This document shows, in pieces, positions 6,912-12,974 of a DNA stretch of 15,577 nucleotides. The number at the start of each line of letters is the position of its first letter. Position 1 is the stretch's first letter. The translations under genes and the position numbers were made by a program. The DNA is from Fibrobacter sp. UBA1313. Lineage in GTDB: Bacteria > Fibrobacterota > Fibrobacteria > Fibrobacterales > Fibrobacteraceae. Below the pieces are notes generated by a model, which did not search any database, was not told the DNA's origin, and saw only the letters and a program-made list of their open reading frames with translations. The stretch is taken from assembly GCA_002307115.1 (NCBI GenBank), contig DBTP01000065.1:1-15577 (forward strand), written 5' to 3'.

Positions 6912-8246
6912 ATGAGAATTATCATGAAAAAAATCAGTATGTGCTTTATGCTTTTTTTATTAAGCGCACTTTCATCTTGTAGCAATTCAGATTCTACAGG
7001 ACCCGCAGATTCGGAAATAAATCCGTTTAGCAATGGCGGGAATGAAAGGAATATGCTTGTAGTTATCAGCGACATTCATCTTGGTGCCGATACTTCCTAT
7101 GCGGAGTGCAACAAGAATCGTGGTGCTCTAGAAAAATTACTGAAACAGATAAGAGAAGCCCCGAATGTTAAAGAACTGGTGATTGCAGGAGATTTACTGG
7201 ATGAATGGTTTGTGCCAGCCACAATAGATACTTATCAAGGAAAGGATCAGGCTGATTTCGTACGACGCATCGCGACAACCAATAAAGGGGTGATTAATGC
7301 TATTAACAATATTATCCAGGACAGTAATATTTTTGTGACTTATGTACCCGGAAATCATGACTTGACTATTACGGCGGCAAGTGTGGAGTTGATCCTTCCT
7401 GGAATCAATCAAGCGCGAGACGCAGAGCTGGGTTTAGGTACTTATTCCCCGGCGAATTACCCTAAAATCGCGATTGAGCATGGCCACCGCTATAATTTCT
7501 TCTGTGCACCGGATCCTATTTCAAATCAAGTTGCTGCGCCAGGTACCATACTGCCTCCGGGATACTTTTTCACAAGAATAGCGGCACTCCACGTAACGCA
7601 ACACGATCCGATTCCCGGCGATACTTTGGATGTCGTTACTAAAAATACTTCCGGTAATGAAAGTCAAGATTTGCTGCTTGCTTATCGAAAACTTTGGGAA
7701 TGGGCAATAAATTATTTGCCTATCGAAAATAAATTTGACGAAAATATGATTGTTACCAATATTGATGGGTTTGTAGGGAACTATTCTGTAAATGATTTAC
7801 TCCCACATCAAACGATTGCGGGTGGACTTATCAATGTGAATCTTTATGATGGAATTCAAGACACATGGGATCAAAGGCAAGCTCTCAATCATGTCGCGGT
7901 TAATATTCCAGTGCTTCAAGCAATTGCAAATTCGGCGAAGTCAAGTGAGTCGGATCTCCAGGCGACGACTCAATATTTTTTGAATACAGAGTCAGACAAA
8001 AGAATTGTCATCTTTGGGCATACTCACGATGCGAAAATTATTGCTTCTGAAGACCATGAGGGTCAGAAAGCAATTTATGCAAATACCGGAACATGGATTG
8101 ATAGTAACAGTGTTGCTGCCACAACCATGAATTTTGTCGTAGTGACACCACAAGATGCGGATACGTCTTCTCAAACGTATGTAAGACTTTATAATTTTGA
8201 AAATGAAGTGGTAACAAAAATGGATGAAGATTCGTTACGCTATTAA
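6912..8246 (+). CDS. Lipoprotein calcineurin-like metallophosphoesterase
   Basis: The product has 444 residues. It opens with a lipoprotein signal ending in LSSC (Cys23), so the enzyme should be membrane-anchored on the periplasmic or outer side. All metallophosphatase blocks are present: SDIHLG (Asp54, His56), AGDLLDEW (Asp94), PGNHD (Asn148, His149, Asp150), EHGHRYN (His190/His192) and FGHTHD (His370, His372), so a two-metal site is intact. Residues 195-350 between the last two blocks are an unusually long insertion that probably forms a substrate lid. The substrate is unknown; nucleotide, phospholipid or phosphosugar are all possible. AGGAG lies about six bases before the ATG, which supports the first ATG over the one four codons later. 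The gene follows the deaminase after 91 bases. Confidence 0.88.
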   Translation: MRIIMKKISMCFMLFLLSALSSCSNSDSTGPADSEINPFSNGGNERNMLVVISDIHLGADTSYAECNKNRGALEKLLKQIREAPNVKELVIAGDLLDEWFVPATIDTYQGKDQADFVRRIATTNKGVINAINNIIQDSNIFVTYVPGNHDLTITAASVELILPGINQARDAELGLGTYSPANYPKIAIEHGHRYNFFCAPDPISNQVAAPGTILPPGYFFTRIAALHVTQHDPIPGDTLDVVTKNTSGNESQDLLLAYRKLWEWAINYLPIENKFDENMIVTNIDGFVGNYSVNDLLPHQTIAGGLINVNLYDGIQDTWDQRQALNHVAVNIPVLQAIANSAKSSESDLQATTQYFLNTESDKRIVIFGHTHDAKIIASEDHEGQKAIYANTGTWIDSNSVAATTMNFVVVTPQDADTSSQTYVRLYNFENEVVTKMDEDSLRY

Positions 8247-8310
8247 TAATGACTTTTTACGCCGCGTGAATGACTCTGATACATTTATTCTATTGATGGA
8301 AAAAATATTT

Positions 8311-8733
8311 ATGAACATACGATTACAACTGGATACGACAGATATTGATTGGGATAGGGTCGTTGATACTTTGCAAAAAGTGGGAATGTCATATCATACA
8401 AATGAAATCCACAGACGAGCATTTAATAACAGTCATACCGTTGTATTCGTATTTGATGGAGAAAACTTAATCGGTTTTGGGAGGGCTCTTTCCGATGGAG
8501 AATATCAAGCCGCCCTATATGATGTTGCGGTACTCCCAAGCTACCAAGGTCAAGGAATAGGGAAACTGATCGTTCAAACTATTGTTAAAAATATTCCTCA
8601 TTGTAATTTTATTTTGTATGCGTCTCCGGGAAAGGAACGTTTTTATGAAAAAGAAAATTTTAAGCGAATGAAGACGGGAATGGCTTTATTTGTTGACGGT
8701 GAAAGAATGCAAAAAATAGGATTTACAGACTAA
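8311..8733 (+). CDS. GNAT-family N-acetyltransferase
   Basis: A 140-residue cytoplasmic acetyltransferase. I start it at the ATG at 8311 because the family-like sequence begins there (MNIRLQLDTTDIDW); an open frame from 8224 would overlap the preceding gene by 23 bases and add 29 residues unlike the family. A GGA ten bases upstream is a modest ribosome binding site. Motif A is clear: ALYDVAVLPSYQGQGIGKLIV, with the acetyl-CoA pyrophosphate loop QGQGIG at 79-84. FYEKENFKRM at 111-120 is the usual motif B. Small single-domain GNATs of this sort acetylate small amines or peptides; the substrate cannot be read from the sequence. Confidence 0.87.
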   Translation: MNIRLQLDTTDIDWDRVVDTLQKVGMSYHTNEIHRRAFNNSHTVVFVFDGENLIGFGRALSDGEYQAALYDVAVLPSYQGQGIGKLIVQTIVKNIPHCNFILYASPGKERFYEKENFKRMKTGMALFVDGERMQKIGFTD

Positions 8734-8748
8734 AGTACTACCATGATC

Positions 8749-8769
8749 GCCTTTATTATAAAGGCTTTT
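8749..8769 (+). terminator. Rho-independent terminator after the GNAT gene
   Basis: GCCTTTA (8749-8755), loop TTA, TAAAGGC (8759-8765), followed at once by TTTTATT. A 7-base perfect stem with a T-tract, 16 bases after the GNAT stop, marks the end of the 6.0-8.7 kb group. Confidence 0.8.
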
Positions 8770-8781
8770 ATTGTGCTGCAT

Positions 8782-8916
8782 TGAACGTTTCTTTTTCTAT
8801 TTTATCCGATGTCTTGTGCAGAAAATGTCTGGACTGGGTTTAACGTTTTAACCAAACTGGATGAAACGAAGCTTAGCGTAACGATTTCATCTATAGGCTG
8901 TTCCAAAATAATCTAA
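8782..8916 (+). pseudogene. Possible remnant of a small exported protein gene
   Basis: Right after a TGA at 8782-8784, this frame reads TFLFLFYPMSCAENVWTG and continues with a protein-like sequence (LTKLDETKLSVTISSIGCSKII) to TAA at 8914-8916. The first part looks like the end of a signal peptide with an SCA/E cleavage or lipobox-like site. The only ATG (8809) lies inside the hydrophobic part and has no ribosome binding site. It may be the tail of a decayed gene or chance. The rest of the spacer to 8965 shows nothing else firm. Confidence 0.25.
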
Positions 8917-8965
8917 TTTTTAGGCGTGTCCTTGATGTAGCAATTATTTCTATGAGCAGGGAAAG

Positions 8966-9739
8966 ATGGTTGACGATTCACCCAAAAAATATTATTCAAG
9001 AATTGCCATCGCTATTGCCACTTATTTTGGTGGACCTCTAGCGGCAGGGATTCTTGCGCGGCGCAATTTCATAAATATGGGTAAAAATAAATTCGCAACG
9101 TATTCTATACCCGTGGGTGTTGTTGCGACTTTTATTGTCTTCGTTTTGATTTTCAGTGTTCCAGAAAATATTTTGGACAAAATTCCAAATTCTTTAATCC
9201 CAACGGTTTATACTGCTATCATTTATGCTTTCGTTGATTGGTTACAAGGGCCCACTTTGAAATGTCATAAAGAAAACAACGGAGTCTTTTATTCGCTATG
9301 GAAAGCTCTCGGCGTGGGGGCTATTTGCTTAGCGATTATTTTGGGCATTCTTTTTGCATACTTTTATTTATTTTCTAATGATTTTGATACTAAAAAATAT
9401 GATCATGGAATCACTCAGGTGGATCAAAATGAGGAAAAAGCACTAGAACTATATGACCTGATTGATGTGGGAGATGTTCAGGTGTGCATCCACTTTATTG
9501 ATAGTGTAGGTCTCCCGGCTTGGAAATCCAATATTAAAATATTGACCGCGATGGATACTATTGAAGGCTTGTATGATGAATTTGTTTTGCAAGATAAAAT
9601 TTTGAAAAATTATAATTTGTTGAGAATACAATCTTATGAATTGATTCGAAAATCATTGGTTGAGAATACGCATATCTATGATCATGTCATTGACTCATTA
9701 GATCTTAAGATGGCCAAAGAAATTCAAAAGTTGGAGTAA
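8966..9739 (+). CDS. Unrecognised membrane protein
   Basis: The product has 257 residues and I cannot assign a named function. The N-terminal half is hydrophobic: an amphipathic stretch with FGGPLAAGILARRNF at 21-35, then likely membrane helices at about 47-65, 76-92 and 112-136. The start (YYSRIAIAIATYFGGPLAAG) resembles small membrane proteins of unknown function in Bacteroidota that begin with a GGPLA motif. The C-terminal 120 residues are soluble, charged and mostly helical (NEEKALELYDLI, LIRKSLVEN), with no repeat or catalytic motif. AGGG lies a few bases before the ATG. TrmO starts 18 bases downstream, so both are probably on one transcript. Confidence 0.75.
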   Translation: MVDDSPKKYYSRIAIAIATYFGGPLAAGILARRNFINMGKNKFATYSIPVGVVATFIVFVLIFSVPENILDKIPNSLIPTVYTAIIYAFVDWLQGPTLKCHKENNGVFYSLWKALGVGAICLAIILGILFAYFYLFSNDFDTKKYDHGITQVDQNEEKALELYDLIDVGDVQVCIHFIDSVGLPAWKSNIKILTAMDTIEGLYDEFVLQDKILKNYNLLRIQSYELIRKSLVENTHIYDHVIDSLDLKMAKEIQKLE

Positions 9740-9757
9740 GAGAATAGGAGAAAACCA

Positions 9758-10432
9758 ATGATGAAAATAATCGCCCATATTCATACTGATTTTCCAACGA
9801 AATTTGGCATCCCACGGCAGAGTGGAATTGTAAACGCTCTCAAAGGGATGGTTGTCTTTGAGCCCGAGTATCGCAATCCAGAGGCGTTTCGCGGATTAGA
9901 AACTTTTTCGCATCTTTGGCTTCTTTGGCAGTTTTCCGAAGTGGTGCGCGACACATGGTCTCCCACGGTGCGGCCGCCTCGTCTTGGTGGCAACAAACGG
10001 ATGGGGGTTTTTGCAACGCGTTCGCCTTTTCGCCCAAATGCCATTGGACTTTCTTCTGTAAGGCTCAATAGTATTGAGGTACACTCGGAATGGGGTACGG
10101 TGCTTATGGTTTCTGGTGCGGATCTCATGGATAAAACCCCCATTTTTGATATTAAACCTTATGTTCCTTATACGGATAGTCACGCAGATGCTGTCGGTGG
10201 CTTTGCGGATACACATAAGGATTATTCGTTGAATGTGAACTTTCCAGAGGTGTTGCTGAACCAAATTCCAGAAGATCGTAGAGACGCGCTTTGGGGCGTT
10301 TTGGAACAAGATCCACGGCCCTCTTATCACGAAGATCCTTTGCGAACCTATGGATTAGATTTTGCGGGGTTCAATATCAAATTTGCGGTTCGAGAGAATT
10401 TGTTGACCGTGTGTTCTGTAGAACGGCTCTGA
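9758..10432 (+). CDS. trmO: tRNA (N6-threonylcarbamoyladenosine(37)-N6)-methyltransferase TrmO
   Basis: The product has 224 residues. TrmO uses S-adenosylmethionine to methylate t6A at position 37 of certain tRNAs to m6t6A, which tunes ACY decoding. The family signatures are complete: the N-terminal strand IAHIHTDFPTKFGIPRQSG, the block VRPPRLGGNKRMGVF then ATRSPFRPNAIGLSSVRL (71-103), and GADLMDKTPIFDIKPYVPY (120-138). The length agrees with single-domain members of the UPF0066/TsaA/YaeB family plus the usual C-terminal segment (RRDALWGVLEQDPRPSYH). AGGAG at 9746-9750 is seven bases before the ATG at 9758. The gene is followed by an acetyltransferase 14 bases downstream. Nothing looks damaged. 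Confidence 0.95.
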   Translation: MMKIIAHIHTDFPTKFGIPRQSGIVNALKGMVVFEPEYRNPEAFRGLETFSHLWLLWQFSEVVRDTWSPTVRPPRLGGNKRMGVFATRSPFRPNAIGLSSVRLNSIEVHSEWGTVLMVSGADLMDKTPIFDIKPYVPYTDSHADAVGGFADTHKDYSLNVNFPEVLLNQIPEDRRDALWGVLEQDPRPSYHEDPLRTYGLDFAGFNIKFAVRENLLTVCSVERL

Positions 10433-10446
10433 AAAAGGCTTTATTT

Positions 10447-10962
10447 ATGATTCGGCTTACTACAAAAAATGATTTTGAAATGATCTATGAAATTATCAAT
10501 GATGCCGCCATGGCTTATAAAGGGGTGATCCCAGAAGATCGATGGCATGAACCTTACATGTCCTCCAAGGAATTGCAAGAGCAATTAGAAGACGGAGTCA
10601 TTTTTTATTGCTATGAAGAAAATCATTGTATGCTAGGCGTGATGGGTATTCAAGGGAAGGAAAATGTGGACTTGATCCGCCATGCTTATGTTCGGACGCA
10701 GCAAAGGCAAAAAGGAATCGGTGGACTTTTATTAGAATATTTGATTGAAAATTCTACAAAACCGATGCTTATTGGTACTTGGAAAGAGGCTTCTTGGGCC
10801 ATTCATTTCTATGAGAAGCACGGATTCTTTTTGGTTTCGAAAGAGGAAAAGAATACTCTTTTGCCAGCATACTGGCGTATTCCTAAAAGACAAATTGAAA
10901 CGTCTGTTGTATTAGTGGACAAAAGATACAGAAGTTTAAATCATTCGGAGATGCAATTATGA
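10447..10962 (+). CDS. GNAT-family N-acetyltransferase (second)
   Basis: The product has 171 residues, starting at the ATG at 10447 (AAAAAGG eight bases before it); an open frame extends upstream into trmO but the extension is not GNAT-like. It belongs to a GNAT subfamily I recognise by YKGVIPEDRWHEPYMS (24-39), GVMGIQ (64-69), the acetyl-CoA loop QRQKGIG (86-92) with LIRHAYV before it, GTWKEASWAIHFYEKHGF (110-127) and the end RQIETSVVL (148-156). The substrate is unknown. Its stop overlaps the start of the flavodoxin gene (ATGA at 10959-10962), so the two are translationally coupled. Confidence 0.9.
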   Translation: MIRLTTKNDFEMIYEIINDAAMAYKGVIPEDRWHEPYMSSKELQEQLEDGVIFYCYEENHCMLGVMGIQGKENVDLIRHAYVRTQQRQKGIGGLLLEYLIENSTKPMLIGTWKEASWAIHFYEKHGFFLVSKEEKNTLLPAYWRIPKRQIETSVVLVDKRYRSLNHSEMQL

Positions 10963-11507
10963 CGCCTGTTGTTTTTTATAAATCAATTTCGGGATTTACT
11001 GAAAAGTATGCCCGATGGATCGGCGAAGCCTTGGATTGCCCCGTTTATAACCTGAATGCGATGAAGAATGTAGACTTGCGTGATTTTGATGTAATTATTT
11101 ATGGTGGTAGTTTACATGCCTGTGGTTTAAATGGATTGAAATCTTTTTTGCAGTATTATAAAAAGATTGCAGGAAAGAGGCTCTTTTTATTTGCGGTGGG
11201 CGCGTCTCCTTGTAGTGAAAAAATTCCAGGAATAGTGCGACAGCATAATTTGGAAAATACAGCTTTGGCAAAAACACCTTTATTTTATTTCCGCGGTGGA
11301 TACAATTTTTCTAAGTTGGATATTCCAAACAAAATTCTCATGTATTTCTTTACCATGCATCTGAAAAGAAAAAAGAATCGCACTGAAGATGATGAGGGAA
11401 TGATCCAGGGATATGACAAACCATTTGATTTTACGGATAAAGAAAGTATCAAGCCTTTGTTAGAGGCCGTTCGTAAAGGGCCGGAAAATGTGCAGGAAAT
11501 CGGATGA
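10959..11507 (+). CDS. Flavodoxin-domain protein
   Basis: The product has 182 residues. It carries a flavodoxin domain of the type in HemG-like proteins: FYKSISGFTEKYARWI (6-21) is the FMN phosphate loop and DVIIYGGSLHACGLNGLKSF (44-63) the second FMN-contacting segment, followed by KRLFLFAVGASP. The C-terminal part FFTMHLKRKK, GMIQGYDKPFDFTDKESI matches stand-alone members usually annotated flavodoxin domain-containing protein. A redox role with FMN is inferred; it is not classical HemG, as the signature sequence differs and there are no haem genes nearby. GGAG lies eight bases before the start, and the gene overlaps its neighbours on both sides by ATGA junctions. Confidence 0.88.
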   Translation: MTPVVFYKSISGFTEKYARWIGEALDCPVYNLNAMKNVDLRDFDVIIYGGSLHACGLNGLKSFLQYYKKIAGKRLFLFAVGASPCSEKIPGIVRQHNLENTALAKTPLFYFRGGYNFSKLDIPNKILMYFFTMHLKRKKNRTEDDEGMIQGYDKPFDFTDKESIKPLLEAVRKGPENVQEIG

Positions 11508-11794
11508 ATTTTTTAAGAATGTTGAGTACAATAAAATTAGGGGGGATGCAAGGGATATTTGCAATCTTCAACGTTTTCCTCCTCCTCAAGATTGATGCGG
11601 GGGCGATAAAACATTTGGATGGTGCTTATGCCTATGATTCTGAAGTGCGTTTGGCAGTTATAAAATTTTGTTTGTTGTACATTCCTATTCTTTCGATAAT
11701 TGTGGGTGGTTTCATTTGGGCTTTGCCGATTAAAATTAAAAATAGGGAACGTAAGTTCCTGAATCGCTCTATGGAAATAGCCATTTATTTTTAG
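11504..11794 (+). CDS. Small membrane protein, probably shortened by a nonsense codon
   Basis: The product has 96 residues and I recognise no family. Hydrophobic segments lie at about 15-30 and 52-74, and the chain stops with SMEIAIYF at the beginning of what looks like a third. Beyond the TAG (11792-11794) the same frame continues VILFCIALVRLIV to TAA at 11834-11836, which would complete a membrane helix. This suggests that the native protein had about 110 residues and that this copy carries a nonsense mutation, or that the assembly has an error. AGGA six bases before the ATG and the ATGA overlap with the flavodoxin gene make it the last gene of that operon. Confidence 0.65.
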   Translation: MNFLRMLSTIKLGGMQGIFAIFNVFLLLKIDAGAIKHLDGAYAYDSEVRLAVIKFCLLYIPILSIIVGGFIWALPIKIKNRERKFLNRSMEIAIYF

Positions 11795-11908
11795 GTTATT
11801 TTATTCTGCATCGCCCTTGTTCGTTTGATTGTATAATAGGACAATGAATTTTCGATGATTAATAAATTACATTAGAAGTTCACACACATAACACCTTTGA
11901 GGTTTGCG

Positions 11909-12244
11909 ATGAAAAAGTATCTGATCGGCTCCCTAATAGTCTTCTTAACCGCCTGTGCGTCTACATTTCCCAACGGCAAAATGCATGAAGAAAAAGCACA
12001 GGAAGCCGTAGGAAAGAGAGTGCAGTTTGATATGGATTGCAAAGACGTACAAATGGTTTTGATTAGTGATGTAACCCGGCTCGGGCAGCAAATGACATCG
12101 ATGAGTATTGGTGTTACGGGTTGTGAAAAGAAAGCAACGTATTATGTGGAATGTGTGAGTAATTGGGGAAAAATTACCTGTACGCCCCAACTGAATTCAA
12201 TGCAAGCAGTAAGCTCGTCTGCGGCAAATCCTGAAATCAAATAA
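11909..12244 (+). CDS. Small lipoprotein with four conserved-type cysteines
   Basis: The product has 111 residues, starting at the ATG at 11909 with GAGG six bases upstream (a TTG at 11897 is less likely). The signal MKKYLIGSLIVFLTAC ends in lipobox LTAC (Cys16). The mature part carries Cys residues in MDCKD, VTGCEKKATYYVEC and ITCTPQ. The arrangement (a first Cys, then GC...K.ATYYV.C, then a last Cys) resembles small secreted or lipoprotein domains of unknown function common in Myxococcota and similar bacteria. Two disulfides are plausible. Ser/Ala-rich tail. A TATAAT sequence at 11832-11837 could be its -10 box, but it overlaps the readthrough frame of the preceding gene and has no good -35. 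Confidence 0.75.
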   Translation: MKKYLIGSLIVFLTACASTFPNGKMHEEKAQEAVGKRVQFDMDCKDVQMVLISDVTRLGQQMTSMSIGVTGCEKKATYYVECVSNWGKITCTPQLNSMQAVSSSAANPEIK

Positions 12245-12462
12245 TAGAAACGTTGCGAGATACATGGGGTTTTGCAGAACGATTCACAGGCTACTAAAAA
12301 ATTTGCTTTTGACAGATTTTTGAGCGAGAACCAGCTAGAAACACGAATCAGCACTTAGTGAAAGTGATCCCATCACAGATGAATTTGTGGACATTGGGGT
12401 AAAGTCGCGTGTCGTTATCAAATATTAGTCATCTTTAATTTTGTTGTCCATAAAAATTTCAC
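12245..12462. other. Spacer without a recognisable gene
   Basis: I see no gene, hairpin terminator or RNA here. Short open stretches occur in two frames (for example LRDTWGFAERFTGY and NDSQATKKFAFDRFLSENQ) and could be eroded coding DNA, but they match nothing I know. Confidence 0.3.
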
Positions 12463-12491
12463 TTGCCACCGTTAATAGATTCTTCTAAATT
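12463..12491 (+). promoter_or_regulatory. Probable sigma70-type promoter of the MarR operon
   Basis: TTGCCA at 12463-12468 (five of six consensus) and TAAATT at 12486-12491 (four of six) are separated by exactly 17 bases. Transcription would start near 12498, inside the inverted repeat at 12489-12510, leaving a leader of about 37 bases before the MarR ATG at 12535. Confidence 0.6.
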
Positions 12492-12510
12492 AGTTGCAAA
12501 TACAACTAAT
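12489..12510. promoter_or_regulatory. Probable MarR operator (inverted repeat)
   Basis: ATTAGTTG and CAACTAAT form a perfect 8-base inverted repeat around CAAATA. Half-sites of the TAGTTG/CAACTA kind with this spacing are typical for MarR-family repressors. The repeat overlaps the -10 box and start point of the promoter and lies 24 bases before the MarR ATG, so binding would block transcription of the whole operon. Confidence 0.7.
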
Positions 12511-12534
12511 CGCACCGGATTCGTGGATAATAAT

Positions 12535-12972
12535 ATGCATGAAATTAAAGAATTCCCAAAATTTGTAAGGCTTTTGTTCAATGAACATGATCTTTCGGCG
12601 ACAGGACTCACTATGACGCACCCTCAAATTGCGGTGTTGATGCTCATGGATGAACATCGCGATAAACCCATGTCCCTGATTAGCCGGGAAGTGGGGCTGG
12701 AACGGAGTTCGTTTACCCGCGCGGCCGATCAACTTGTGAAGGGTGGTTACGTTGAAAGAAAAGTCTCAACAAAAGATCGAAGAGTCGTGTTCATCATTTT
12801 CACGGAGAAGGGTAACTCTACGGTGAAAATGATTAAGAACGATTGGGAAAAGTATTTCAAGTCTTTGACAGCGCATCTTGAAGCAGGTGAGAAAAAAGAA
12901 TTTTTCAATGCTGTGAAGACCGTATCGCTGTATATGAACAAAATAATGGTTGGAACTTACCGGCAAGGCTAA
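12535..12972 (+). CDS. MarR-family transcriptional regulator
   Basis: The product has 145 residues. I take the ATG at 12535 because the open frame before it (from a TTG at 12463) runs through the promoter and operator, and because MarR proteins are about 140-150 residues. The winged helix-turn-helix is clear: MTHPQIAVLMLMDEH (27-41), the recognition region SLISREVGLERSSFTRAADQL (47-67), and the wing KGGYVERKVSTKDRRVVFIIFTEKG (69-93) with the family Asp81/Arg83. N- and C-terminal helices would form the dimer. It is expected to repress itself and the efflux gene that starts two bases after its stop, and to release DNA on binding a small molecule, probably a pump substrate. Confidence 0.9.
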   Translation: MHEIKEFPKFVRLLFNEHDLSATGLTMTHPQIAVLMLMDEHRDKPMSLISREVGLERSSFTRAADQLVKGGYVERKVSTKDRRVVFIIFTEKGNSTVKMIKNDWEKYFKSLTAHLEAGEKKEFFNAVKTVSLYMNKIMVGTYRQG

Positions 12973-12974
12973 TA

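Noticed and set aside
8224..8310. 29-residue N-terminal extension of the first GNAT protein
   Set aside because: It overlaps the end of the phosphoesterase gene, is unlike the family, and the sequence typical of such enzymes starts at the ATG at 8311.
4696..8733. A single defence or conflict system combining pentapeptide, deaminase, phosphoesterase and GNAT genes
   Set aside because: Gaps of 60-90 bases with separate ribosome binding sites, unlike base composition and no shared theme; each gene is better explained alone.
8860..8891. Imperfect inverted repeat GATGAAA / TTTCATC
   Set aside because: The loop is long, there is a bulge, and there is no T-tract or promoter element beside it.
10291..10446. 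52-residue extension of the second GNAT protein into trmO
   Set aside because: It runs in another frame of the conserved trmO C-terminus; a good ribosome binding site precedes the ATG at 10447.
11832..11837. Perfect TATAAT as promoter of the small lipoprotein gene
   Set aside because: No -35 box lies at 16-18 bases, and the site falls in the likely former coding tail of the preceding gene, so chance is as good an explanation.
12250..12352. Short coding-like stretches after the lipoprotein gene
   Set aside because: They are broken in two frames, have no start signal and match no family that I recognise.
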